Assembly (NCBI GenBank): GCA_017614395.1
Contig: JAGABX010000101.1
Coordinates: 1 to 61,118 of the forward strand
DNA from: Eubacterium sp.
GTDB lineage: Bacteria > Bacillota > Clostridia > Lachnospirales > Lachnospiraceae
Length of the DNA stretch: 61,118 nucleotides
Direction of reading: 5' to 3'
Position numbers and translations under genes: made by a program. The notes under the pieces were generated by a model. It was given only the letters and a program-made list of their open reading frames with translations, was not told where the DNA came from and did no database searches. Below, one piece after another: positions 17,468 through 25,971 of the stretch (the stretch's first letter is position 1; the number at the start of each line of letters is the position of its first letter).

Positions 17468-18686
17468 ATTATTTGGTTTCGGCAAGAAAAAGAAGAAACA
17501 GATCACTCCGCCGGAGGAACCCGAAGACCTCAGGAAGGAGCGAGAAGAGGAGTCCGAGGAGGTTGACCGGATTCTGAAGGACCGCGTTTATTTTGAAAAA
17601 GAAAATGTAGATTTAAAAGATGATAACGCAAGGATAACCTATCTGACACATCTCCGAGACGCTATCTTGGAGGGAAAACACCAGTGTGAAGAGGTTAAAT
17701 TTGAATATGGCAGAGTGACCTCGTATCTGAAGGATATCCAACTGATTGACCAAGCAGAGGAGGAGGACCATAACAGAATATGTGATAGCGCGAGGAGAAT
17801 CGTTGATCTGACGGAGATGCGCCGGAGTATCCGACAGAAACGCTATCATATATCGGACGATCAGCGCAAAGCTCTGGATCGTTTCGAGGACGACGTGCAG
17901 CATGATATCGAAAGGCTGTTGGAATTCGAGGACATGCAGGTGAGGATTCGGGCTGATCTGAGGCGTCTCAGCGGCGAAAAGACTTTTCTCGCCGGTGAGA
18001 AAAAGGAAATCAACCGAAAGCAGGCAACCCTGCGTGGCATCAGTAAAGCGCTGACTGTAATTTTGCTGCTGGCAATGGTCTCGCTCGGTGTGCTCTTAGG
18101 TGTGTGGAAGGTGGACATCACGGTCCCGTTTGTGGCAACGGCGGCGTTTGCGTTTTTAGTCGTGGCTCTGATAATGACTGAGGCGCGGAAAAACCGCATG
18201 GAAATGGTAATAGCCGAGAAAAAGGAAAACAAGGCGGTAGCCCTGACCAATCGGGTTAAAATAAAATATGTGAATAATGTCAGGGCTTTGGAGTACCTGT
18301 GCGCGAAGTATCGTGTTTCAGGCGCTACCGAGCTTGATTTTGTCAACAGTCAGTACCAGCAGGCCAAACGGGAATGGGCAAGGCAGCGTGAAGGCACGAT
18401 CCAGATAGAGGAGAATCATGATATTCTGATCCGGACATTGAAAAAGATAGGAGTTCGCGACCGTGAGATCTGGTTTTCCCAAGCAAAGGCGCTGGTTGAT
18501 CCTTCTGAGATGGTTGAGGTCAGGCACGATCTGAACACAAGGAGGCAGAAACTTCGCGAACAACTGGATTACAACACAGGAGTGATGACAGAGTGCCTGA
18601 ACGAAATGGACAGGATCAGATTGAAAAAGCCGGAGTACGAGGCGGATGTTGAGAGAATCCTCGCGCAGGTCGGAGAGCTGAAATAG
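17457..18686 (+). CDS. Membrane-anchored coiled-coil protein, fourth gene of the cluster
   Basis: 409 residues from a GTG at 17457, overlapping the end of the TPR-like gene by 11 nt. The N-terminus has a basic patch (GFGKKKKKQITPPEEPED). About 170 residues of charged helix suited to coiled coil follow (KDRVYFEKENVDLKDDNARI). Two hydrophobic segments come next, about 198-217 (ALTVILLLAMVSLGVLLGVW) and 223-243 (VPFVATAAFAFLVVALIMTE). A second long charged helical region runs to the end. Both arms would lie on the same side, presumably cytoplasmic because the two segments form a hairpin with a very short loop. Function unknown; it would tether the otherwise soluble cluster proteins to the membrane. 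Confidence 0.78.
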   Translation: MLFRLFGFGKKKKKQITPPEEPEDLRKEREEESEEVDRILKDRVYFEKENVDLKDDNARITYLTHLRDAILEGKHQCEEVKFEYGRVTSYLKDIQLIDQAEEEDHNRICDSARRIVDLTEMRRSIRQKRYHISDDQRKALDRFEDDVQHDIERLLEFEDMQVRIRADLRRLSGEKTFLAGEKKEINRKQATLRGISKALTVILLLAMVSLGVLLGVWKVDITVPFVATAAFAFLVVALIMTEARKNRMEMVIAEKKENKAVALTNRVKIKYVNNVRALEYLCAKYRVSGATELDFVNSQYQQAKREWARQREGTIQIEENHDILIRTLKKIGVRDREIWFSQAKALVDPSEMVEVRHDLNTRRQKLREQLDYNTGVMTECLNEMDRIRLKKPEYEADVERILAQVGELK

Positions 18687-18764
18687 TATGGAATTTTCCG
18701 GGATACGTATGTGTGTTCTGTTTCAGCCGACAACGCGAGATTAATTTTGATAGGGAGAGAAAAA

Positions 18765-19634
18765 ATGCAACTGATTGATTTACATATGCACTCGACATGT
18801 TCGGACGGAACGGACACACCGAGTGAATTAGTTAAATTAGCATTAGAAAAAGACTTAGTAGCCATATCTGTTACGGATCATGATACGGTTTCCGGTGTGG
18901 CCGAAGCCATGAAGGCGGCTGAGGGAAAGCCGATTGAGGTTATTCCCGGAGTCGAGATTTCATGCGAGTACGTTGTTCCGCCGATGGCCGGACAGCCTTC
19001 ACGAAAAAAGGAAATACATATCCTCGGCTACGGAATGGACATAAATAATGCGGAATTGCTGGATGTACTCAATTTTGCCAGTACGGAGCGGGACAACCGG
19101 AATAAAAAGATGGCTGCAAATTTCTACGATGCAGGCTATACAATGATCACCTACGAGAAATTAGTAGAAAGGTTCGGGAAAGTAAATATCGCGAGGCCAC
19201 ATTTTGCGACACTCCTGATGGAGGCAGGTGTGGTAGGCTCCATAAAAGCCGCCTTTGCCGACGGACAGTTACTCGCTGAGAACAGTCCTTTGTACGTCCA
19301 CAGAAAATATGTTTCTCCCGAGCAGGGAATAAAGGCGATATTAAGTGCCGGAGGGAAGCCGGTGCTGGCTCATCCGATTATTTATAAGTTTTCTGTTTCA
19401 GAACTTCATCGGATGATCGGAGAACTGATAGGTTTCGGTCTGCAGGGAATTGAGGCTCTCTATTCACGAAACAAGGGCACGGATGAGGCGTTTGTCCGCA
19501 AACTCGCCCATGAATTCAATCTGTTTATCACCGGAGGAACCGATTTTCACGGTAAAAACAAGCCTGATTTAGAGATTGGCTGGGGAGAGGGGGATTTGAG
19601 AGTTCCCGCCATGCTGCTGTCAAATCTTCGATAG
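18765..19634 (+). CDS. PHP-domain phosphoesterase (TrpH/YciV type)
   Basis: 289 residues starting MQLIDLHMHSTCSDGTDTPS; ATG 18765 follows AGGGAGAG at a good distance, while the longer frame from 18711 has no such site. The PHP metal ligands are visible: HMHS near the N-terminus, DHDT (VTDHDTVSG), E in GVEIS, H in LGYG context (EIHILGYG), H in RPHFA, H in LAHP, and D/H in TDFHGKNK. Members of this branch remove phosphate from 3',5'-bisphosphonucleotides or trim RNA 5' ends, so the substrate here is a nucleotide by inference. It follows the four-gene cluster after 78 nt and may share its transcript. Confidence 0.88.
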   Translation: MQLIDLHMHSTCSDGTDTPSELVKLALEKDLVAISVTDHDTVSGVAEAMKAAEGKPIEVIPGVEISCEYVVPPMAGQPSRKKEIHILGYGMDINNAELLDVLNFASTERDNRNKKMAANFYDAGYTMITYEKLVERFGKVNIARPHFATLLMEAGVVGSIKAAFADGQLLAENSPLYVHRKYVSPEQGIKAILSAGGKPVLAHPIIYKFSVSELHRMIGELIGFGLQGIEALYSRNKGTDEAFVRKLAHEFNLFITGGTDFHGKNKPDLEIGWGEGDLRVPAMLLSNLR

Positions 19635-19701
19635 CTGCCCTTCGACAGCTAATATTCGATAGACACATAAGAAGATATATAAGAAAACACAGATATTCGA
19701 T
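19635..19701. other. Convergent gap with repeated TTCGATA motif
   Basis: Between the PHP gene and the HD-GYP gene, TTCGATA or a one-base variant recurs four to five times from about 19626 to 19712. A weak stem TAGCTG (19632-19637) / CAGCTA (19646-19651) could act in termination, but there is no clear T-tract. Confidence 0.35.
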
Positions 19702-20817
19702 TTATTCGATAACAAGATTCGCGCAGTTGATATCCTCCGCGAGATCATAGACATTGCCGCTTTCAACGCCCACAACAACAGGGCGGAGAGCCGACGTCAG
19801 TGAGTTTTTCACTACTTTGGCATACTCGCCGTTTGACAGCTTAACTATTGTGTCAACCGGATACAGTATTACGCATTTCAGAAATGTTTTCATCACTTCT
19901 ACATCCAATCCGCCCGTCATGGACATCAGGATGTCAACAGCAGTTCGCTGGGAATACGATTTTTTATACGGACGATTTGTAACCAACGCATCGTAGACAT
20001 CGGCTACGGACAGGATTCGCGCGTATTTAATGATCTTTTCCGATGTAAATCCCATAGGATAACCGCTTCCGTCCAGTTTTTCATGATGCTGCAGAACCGC
20101 AAGCGAGATGATGTCCTTGAAATCCTTTTTCTCCTGCAAAATCCGGTATCCGAGCACGGGATGCTGCTTCATTTCTTCAAATTCAGCCTCAGTGAGTTTT
20201 GCAGGCTTGTTCAGGATTTCCGGATCGATCTTGGATTTTCCCATGTCATGCAGTAAACCGGCAATCCCGATATCGTGCATTTCCGTTGTGCTCATCCCCA
20301 GGTTTTTGGCGATTATCATGGCGATAGTAGCCACATCCACACTATGTCGGAATGTGTACTCGTTGTTGGTACGCAGCTCGGTTAAATCTACTGACAGGGC
20401 GCTGTTCTCATCGATTGCGGTCAGCAAATCGTTGGTTATGACATTGGAGGTATGTGTAAACCTCGCGTCATCCGTGTTGTTGTACAGATGCTGGATGCCG
20501 GCGGAGATTCGTTTGCGGACTGCCTCCGTAATCTGAACCTTGGCAGGATCATCCTCACGGAGTTTTGCAATCTTGTTTTTGATTACCGGCGTGATCGAAG
20601 CCTCAATCTCCGCCATCGGATCCTTTTTCTCCTCCTCGACCACACCGGTACCGATGTAAACACCGGGAATTCCGAGCTTTTCAAGCCCCTCGATCACAAA
20701 TGCGTCAAGTCTTGCCCCGCGGTGGACGAGGACACGATCCAAACGGTCAATAACAGCCTGGTCTATGATCATGCCTTCTTCAAGCCTGTTTATTCGTACA
20801 AACTTCCTATCTGCCAT
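19702..20817 (-). CDS. HD-GYP domain protein, probable cyclic-di-GMP phosphodiesterase
   Basis: 371 residues from ATG 20817 (MADRKFVRINRLEEGM); GGGGGA stands 9 nt before it, while the ATG two codons earlier would leave only 3 nt. The N-terminal about 115 residues resemble the small DUF3391-like regulatory domain often joined to HD-GYP. The HD-GYP core shows HDMGKSKIDPEILNKP and HHEKLDGSGYPMG, with metal ligands and the GYP triad intact, so it is likely active. The product would lower cyclic-di-GMP. The same window has two GGDEF cyclases (33.4 and 35.8 kb). Confidence 0.9.
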   Translation of the reverse strand: MADRKFVRINRLEEGMIIDQAVIDRLDRVLVHRGARLDAFVIEGLEKLGIPGVYIGTGVVEEEKKDPMAEIEASITPVIKNKIAKLREDDPAKVQITEAVRKRISAGIQHLYNNTDDARFTHTSNVITNDLLTAIDENSALSVDLTELRTNNEYTFRHSVDVATIAMIIAKNLGMSTTEMHDIGIAGLLHDMGKSKIDPEILNKPAKLTEAEFEEMKQHPVLGYRILQEKKDFKDIISLAVLQHHEKLDGSGYPMGFTSEKIIKYARILSVADVYDALVTNRPYKKSYSQRTAVDILMSMTGGLDVEVMKTFLKCVILYPVDTIVKLSNGEYAKVVKNSLTSALRPVVVGVESGNVYDLAEDINCANLVIE

Positions 20818-20877
20818 TGGCATTTATCCCCCGAACAATACGTTTTACGAAAAACTGTTTCACTGCCATTCCCATTT

Positions 20878-20906
20878 AGTATAACGCAAAATGAAGCAGA
20901 TTGCAA
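20878..20906 (-). promoter_or_regulatory. Predicted promoter of the HD-GYP gene
   Basis: On the minus strand TTGCAA (20906-20901) and TATACT (20883-20878) are separated by 17 nt. Confidence 0.55.
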
Positions 20907-20958
20907 AGGTTTTATAAAAAGTTCGGCAAAGATATCGTTGATTTCGGTAAAAAAGTGT

Positions 20959-20987
20959 TTGCGGTTTCAGTTGATTTGTGATAAAAT
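20959..20987 (+). promoter_or_regulatory. Tentative promoter of the NlpC/P60-type gene
   Basis: TTGCGG (20959-20964) and TAAAAT (20982-20987) are separated by 17 nt, with AGAAAGGAAAAGGGAA as leader and ribosome binding region before ATG 21016. Confidence 0.45.
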
Positions 20988-21015
20988 ACTCTTTACATAA
21001 GAAAGGAAAAGGGAA

Positions 21016-22425
21016 ATGAGTATCGGAAAAATGCGTTGGACAGGTATATTTTCACTGTTTTTTGTCCTTTTTGCAGGATTGCTGTTTGGGATGCCGGAAT
21101 CATCGGCGAAGGACAAAATGCGTGATGTTCGTGTCCACAACCAGGAAAATGTCATTCCCGCTGACTATAACAGGGAGTTTTTTCATGTCGGCGACCATGG
21201 ATTCATAACATTTGCCAAGGAACTCCGGGACGTTGAATGTCCGGGGGCTCCTGAAGTTGCGCGTGAAAGCATTGTTCAGTCAGCAACCGGTGATGATTTT
21301 CAGGATACGACAATATGTTATTCAATCGATGACGAAAGTGTTCTGACAATCAATGAGGAAAAGCATACCTACAGGATTCTTGCGGGCGGAGAGGCGACGG
21401 TCATTATGTCCGCCAGGATATCTGTTCCGGATGAAACAGCGCCGGGAGGTACCCGTCAGGAGACATGGCTGGCTAAGTATACTTTTATTGTCATGGGTGA
21501 TGCGAGCGGAGTATTGCCTGAATGTGAGATTGCGACCTCATATATGGTATATAATACCACCGGTTCTGCGGATGTCGCACTCATGAATTGCCCGAATCTG
21601 AGGTATTATTCATTTGATTATACCTCCACTAATGGTGATATGTGTGTGAGCGTGTCGTTTGACCCATGGACTCAGATGCTTCACATAGAATCCGGTGACG
21701 CAGGGATTACAGAATTAAAACTGTATTTAAACGGAACGCTGATCCGCCTTACCTTTGACAACCGGCTGACGACTATCAGTTCAGACAGGCTTATCCTGGA
21801 TGAAGGAGATTCGAGCCAGTTGACAATAGATCAGTACAGCGGTTCATTGAAATGGCATTCAATGGATAAATCTGTAGCAACCGTTTCAAAAACAGGCGCC
21901 GTAACTGCGGTCGGAATCGGTAATACCATCGTTTACGCGCACATCGGCCAGTCGAAGATCGGATGTGTGGTTTCGGTGGTGCCGACGGGGCATTCCAAGG
22001 TTGTGGAGATTGCAGCGCATATAGGCGCTACACGTTCATATTCACAGCCTATGCGCATGTTGCCGGGTTATTATGACTGCAGTTCATTAGTATGGATGGC
22101 ATACAGCAGCATAGGACGTTATTTCGGAGTGACCAAGTTTGCGCCTACAGCCGCATCTGAGGCACAGTGGTGTGAAAAACATAATCGCATTCTCGGTGAA
22201 TGGACCTGGGAAAAATTCAACAACATGGAATACCTGCCCGGAGACCTGTTGTTCCGCGTAGGCGCTTCAAACGGCCGGTATCTCGGTATTTACCATGTCG
22301 AAATGTTTGCAGGCTACCGGCTGATGGGCTTTGATGAGAATGGGGAGCCTGAGCTTGCCATGTGCTGGGCAAACAGGCCGGACAACAACTATGAACCATG
22401 TGGGGACATCATGGGCAGACCGTAG
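21016..22425 (+). CDS. Secreted NlpC/P60-like protein with Big_2 domain
   Basis: 469 residues. A signal peptide is clear (WTGIFSLFFVLFAGLLFGMP), with cleavage near SSA-KDK. A Big_2-like Ig domain lies at about 255-325 (LDEGDSSQLTIDQYSGSLKW; SKTGAVTAVGIGNTIVYAHI). The C-terminal about 140 residues look like an NlpC/P60 cysteine peptidase: YDCSSLVWMAYSSIG carries the catalytic Cys, GDLLFRVG the strand before the catalytic His, and YHVEMFAGY the His. Such enzymes cut peptidoglycan stem peptides. It is divergent from the HD-GYP gene and 17 nt upstream of an aminotransferase gene. Confidence 0.85.
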   Translation: MSIGKMRWTGIFSLFFVLFAGLLFGMPESSAKDKMRDVRVHNQENVIPADYNREFFHVGDHGFITFAKELRDVECPGAPEVARESIVQSATGDDFQDTTICYSIDDESVLTINEEKHTYRILAGGEATVIMSARISVPDETAPGGTRQETWLAKYTFIVMGDASGVLPECEIATSYMVYNTTGSADVALMNCPNLRYYSFDYTSTNGDMCVSVSFDPWTQMLHIESGDAGITELKLYLNGTLIRLTFDNRLTTISSDRLILDEGDSSQLTIDQYSGSLKWHSMDKSVATVSKTGAVTAVGIGNTIVYAHIGQSKIGCVVSVVPTGHSKVVEIAAHIGATRSYSQPMRMLPGYYDCSSLVWMAYSSIGRYFGVTKFAPTAASEAQWCEKHNRILGEWTWEKFNNMEYLPGDLLFRVGASNGRYLGIYHVEMFAGYRLMGFDENGEPELAMCWANRPDNNYEPCGDIMGRP

Positions 22426-22442
22426 CACAAAAAGAGAGGAGG

Positions 22443-23636
22443 ATGCTAAAATTGGTTTCTGAAAAAATGTATGCATGGGGCGCAAGTCCGTCCGTGATCC
22501 GTGACCTGTTTGAATACGGAAATAAACGGAAGGCGGAAATAGGCGCGGAAAACGTATACGATTTTTCTATCGGAAATCCGAGTGTGGAACCACCGACAAA
22601 GGTTCGGGAGGTTATAGAGGAGCTTCTCAGAGATACAGACGGTGTTACGCTTCACGGCTATACATCAGGTCCCGGAGATATGGGGGTTCGCAAATCCGTC
22701 TGTGATTATCTGAACAAAACGTACGGGGCAAATCTGACACCGAATCTGATCTACATGACATGCGGAGCCGCGGCTTCCCTGACAATATCTCTGCGCGCTC
22801 TGTGTGAGGAGGGCGATGAGTTTCTCACATTTGCCCCGTTTTTTCCGGAATACCGGGTGTTCACGGAGAGTGTAGGCGGACGCTTCGGCGCAGTGGCGTG
22901 TGATGAGGAATTCCAGCCGGATATCGGTGAACTGAAACATAAGATAAATGAACATACAAAGGGGGTTATACTGAATTCTCCCAATAACCCGTCAGGCGCG
23001 GTAGTTCGCGAGGAACGCATTGCAGAACTCTGTGATCTGTTGAGGGAATGTTCCGCAAAATACGGTCATCCTATCGTGTTGATCGCGGATGAACCTTACA
23101 GAGAGCTTGTTTATGATGATGTGAAGGTACCGTATCTCATGAATTACTATGACGATACCATTATCTGCTATTCCTATTCCAAATCACTGTCGTTGCCGGG
23201 GGAAAGAATCGGATATATCGCGGTCAGTGACAAAATGACATCTGCTGAGCGCGTATATTTGGCAGTCTGCGGAGCGGGACGATCATTGGGTTATGTGTGT
23301 GCGCCCAGCCTGATGCAACGTGTGATCGCGCGGTGCCAGGGGCTGACGAGTGATGTGAGCATATACAGGGAAAACCGCGATATTCTGACTGAGGCTTTGC
23401 GCAGTGACGGATTCAGCGTTGTGCAACCTGATGGAGCGTTTTATTTGTTTATGAAATCGCCGGAACCGTCTGCGGGCGCTTTTTCTGAAAAAGCAAAGGA
23501 ATTTGAGCTGTTGCTCGTCCCGTCTGACAGTTTCGGAGTTCCGGGCTATGTGCGGATTTCATACTGTGTTTCAACGGATATGATCCGACGCAGCCTGCCG
23601 GCGTTTAAACAATTGGCGGAGAGCTATAACCTGTAA
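22443..23636 (+). CDS. PLP-dependent aminotransferase, class I fold
   Basis: 397 residues from ATG 22443, directly behind GAGAGGAGG; because that spacing is very short, TTG 22452 (9 nt from GGAGG) is an alternative start. The fold-type I pattern is clear: NPSVEPP at the N-terminus, GAAASL for cofactor phosphate, NSPNNPSGAV, and the PLP lysine in YSYSKSLSLPGERIGY. The C-terminal RISYCVS holds the substrate-carboxylate Arg. It is closest in style to aspartate/aromatic aminotransferases of Clostridia; the amino acid cannot be told from sequence alone. Confidence 0.88.
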   Translation: MLKLVSEKMYAWGASPSVIRDLFEYGNKRKAEIGAENVYDFSIGNPSVEPPTKVREVIEELLRDTDGVTLHGYTSGPGDMGVRKSVCDYLNKTYGANLTPNLIYMTCGAAASLTISLRALCEEGDEFLTFAPFFPEYRVFTESVGGRFGAVACDEEFQPDIGELKHKINEHTKGVILNSPNNPSGAVVREERIAELCDLLRECSAKYGHPIVLIADEPYRELVYDDVKVPYLMNYYDDTIICYSYSKSLSLPGERIGYIAVSDKMTSAERVYLAVCGAGRSLGYVCAPSLMQRVIARCQGLTSDVSIYRENRDILTEALRSDGFSVVQPDGAFYLFMKSPEPSAGAFSEKAKEFELLLVPSDSFGVPGYVRISYCVSTDMIRRSLPAFKQLAESYNL

Positions 23637-23729
23637 AACCATTCCCTATCGTATCTTTGCAGGAAATGGAATGTCGACTGACAGACAGGGATAATAAAAA
23701 ATGAATTTATATTTAGGAGGGATAACACT

Positions 23730-24722
23730 ATGGCATATGGTTTTTTTGGACAGTTGATCGAGATTTTGAAAAAGGATCCGAAAAAGATTGTTTTTACCGA
23801 AGGAAAGGATCCCCGAATTCTGGAGGCGTCCTCGCGATTGCTGGCCTCTACTTTCCTCGAGCCTATCCTGATCGGTGATGAGGAGGAGATTCATGAAGTA
23901 GCTGCGGACGTTGGTTTCAATATACGAGGAGCCCGTATCATCAATCCGGAAAAATATGAGAAGATGGATGAGATGGTTGATATGCTCTATGAACTGCGCC
24001 GTTCAAAGGGCATGACGAAGGAGGAGGCAGAGAAACTCTGCTGCAAGGGTAATTATTTCGGAACCATGCTTGTCAAGATGGGAGAGGCTGATGCACTGCT
24101 CGGTGGCGCTACCTATTCGACAGCTGACACCGTGCGTCCTGCACTGCAGATCATCAAGACAAAACCGGACAAGCACATGGTAGCTTCATGTTTTATTCTG
24201 GTGCGTGAGGGTGCGACCGGCGGAAACTCGGTATTGGCGATGGGAGACTGCGCCATCAATATTAACCCCTCAGAGGATGATCTCGTTGAGATTGCCCAGG
24301 ATTGCGCGGAGTGCGCAAAACTTTTCGGTATCGACCCGAAACTGGCGTTTCTCAGCTATTCGACCTACGGCTCAGGCAAGGGAGACGTTGTCGACAAGAT
24401 GCGAAATGCAGCTGAGAAGACGAGAAAAGCCTGTCCGGAGCTTCCGATTGCCGGCGATACACTGCAGTTTGATGCTGCGGTGAGCCCGCGCGTGGCCCGT
24501 ACCAAGTGTCCGGAGGATCCGGTGGCCGGTGCAGCCAACACATTTATCTTCCCGGATATCGCAGCTGGCAATATCGGATACAAGATTGCGCAGCATTTGG
24601 GAGGGTTTGATGCCTACGGACCGATTCTGTTGGGTCTGAACGCTCCAATCAACGATCTGTCACGTGGCTGTAATGCCGGCGAGGTTTACTCGATGGCCAT
24701 AGTTACTGCCGCATTGGCTTGA
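23730..24722 (+). CDS. pta: Phosphate acetyltransferase
   Basis: 330 residues, the usual size of the short Pta form. It interconverts acetyl-CoA and acetyl-phosphate in acetate fermentation. Signature stretches include KKIVFTEGKDPRILEAS, GGATYSTADTVRPALQIIKT, SYSTYGSGKGD, and the C-terminal NIGYKIAQHLGGFDAYGPIL with NDLSRGC. TAGGAGGG stands just upstream of the ATG. The acetate kinase gene, often adjacent, is not in this window. No convincing promoter was found in the short gap before it. Confidence 0.94.
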   Translation: MAYGFFGQLIEILKKDPKKIVFTEGKDPRILEASSRLLASTFLEPILIGDEEEIHEVAADVGFNIRGARIINPEKYEKMDEMVDMLYELRRSKGMTKEEAEKLCCKGNYFGTMLVKMGEADALLGGATYSTADTVRPALQIIKTKPDKHMVASCFILVREGATGGNSVLAMGDCAININPSEDDLVEIAQDCAECAKLFGIDPKLAFLSYSTYGSGKGDVVDKMRNAAEKTRKACPELPIAGDTLQFDAAVSPRVARTKCPEDPVAGAANTFIFPDIAAGNIGYKIAQHLGGFDAYGPILLGLNAPINDLSRGCNAGEVYSMAIVTAALA

Positions 24723-24738
24723 TTCTAAGGGGTATGAA

Positions 24739-25971
24739 ATGGAGGAGGGATTTGATTCTCGTCGGATAGGAGTTCTGGACGGCGTACGCGTATTGGCAAT
24801 CGGAATAGTGGTTTGGTATCATTATTGGGAGGCGACCTGGCTTTCACCGCGAATTGGAAGCTTTGACATAACCAACTTTCCCAAGTTCGGCTATTTGATG
24901 GTCGAAATGATGATCCTTCTTTCCGGTTTTTTACTTGCGCTGCCATATGCGAGGGAAGCAGCATATGGGGAGCGGACAGGAGGGGTCAGGCGTTTCTATG
25001 TCAATAGATTCGCCCGTATAGCTCCCTGCTATTACCTGATTGTGCTGGTAATCTTTTTTGCGATTGCTTTGCCGTCAGGACAGTATGGGGGGAGTGGCGC
25101 GGACGCGTTAAAGGATTTTGTACCGCACATATTCTTCGTTCACAACCTTTTTCCTGCCTCGTTTATATCGACTCATCTGGACGGCGCATTGTGGACGCTG
25201 GCTGTGCTGATGCAGCTTTACCTGATATTCCCGTTTGTGATCCGTTGGTTTCAGAAACATCCGGTACCAACATATCTGGTAATGATAGGGATTAGTTTTG
25301 CCAGCACATGGATCATACTCGGGATAAACGGTATTACTGAAGACTGGCCGTGGCTTTGGATGCTCTCGAAAAACACTTTTTCCTATCTTGCCGTGTATGC
25401 CAACGGGATGTTGGGAGCATTTGCCTATGTACAGATTACAAAGAATCGAAAGAGAACTCCCTACGGTCAGATTTTAGCAACGATCCTGGCGATTGCCTGT
25501 GTGCCTGCTTACAAGATGATTTGCGACGTATTAGGCTCCGGCGTTCAGGAGGAGGTATGGCTGCTGGAAAACCGGTATCTGTTATCAGTATTCTTCCTCG
25601 TATTTGTGTTGGCCGTTATTTTTTCCGTGAAATGGTTCCGGTTTCTTTTTGATAACCGCGTGATGCATTGGCTGGCAGGTATTTCTTTCAATATGTACAT
25701 GGTGCATCAGTATGTGGCGGAACGGCTGGGAATATTGGATATTCCTCATATGACCGGTGCGACACCGGAGGAATGCGGGGCGGCCTGGCAATGGACCAGG
25801 CTGGGATTGTGTCTGGCCATTTCATTTCCGCTCGCTGTTGCCCTGACTTATTTGGTAGAGCGTCCATGTGCGAGGTGGATTCATAAAAAGTTAGATGGGC
25901 GCATGCCTGCCGGAGTCAGTCAGGATAAGAAAAAAGAGAAAGAGGATGAAAAGGACAAAGGGGAATCATGA
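24739..25971 (+). CDS. Membrane acyltransferase, family 3 (OafA/YrhL type)
   Basis: 410 residues with about ten hydrophobic segments. It opens with GVLDGVRVLAIGIVVWYHYWE, where the R and H of the family-3 active-site region stand in the first helix. FYVNRFARIAPCYYLIVLV gives the second signature. The C-terminus is a charged tail (KKKEKEDEKDKGES). Such enzymes move acyl groups (often acetyl) to sugars or peptidoglycan outside the membrane. AAGGGG is 6 nt upstream of the ATG. Its stop overlaps the metF start by 4 nt. Confidence 0.85.
   Translation: MEEGFDSRRIGVLDGVRVLAIGIVVWYHYWEATWLSPRIGSFDITNFPKFGYLMVEMMILLSGFLLALPYAREAAYGERTGGVRRFYVNRFARIAPCYYLIVLVIFFAIALPSGQYGGSGADALKDFVPHIFFVHNLFPASFISTHLDGALWTLAVLMQLYLIFPFVIRWFQKHPVPTYLVMIGISFASTWIILGINGITEDWPWLWMLSKNTFSYLAVYANGMLGAFAYVQITKNRKRTPYGQILATILAIACVPAYKMICDVLGSGVQEEVWLLENRYLLSVFFLVFVLAVIFSVKWFRFLFDNRVMHWLAGISFNMYMVHQYVAERLGILDIPHMTGATPEECGAAWQWTRLGLCLAISFPLAVALTYLVERPCARWIHKKLDGRMPAGVSQDKKKEKEDEKDKGES

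Noticed and set aside
25800-25967. Methionine or SAM riboswitch before metF
   Set aside because: metF starts inside the upstream acyltransferase gene, so there is no leader; no SAM core sequence was seen.
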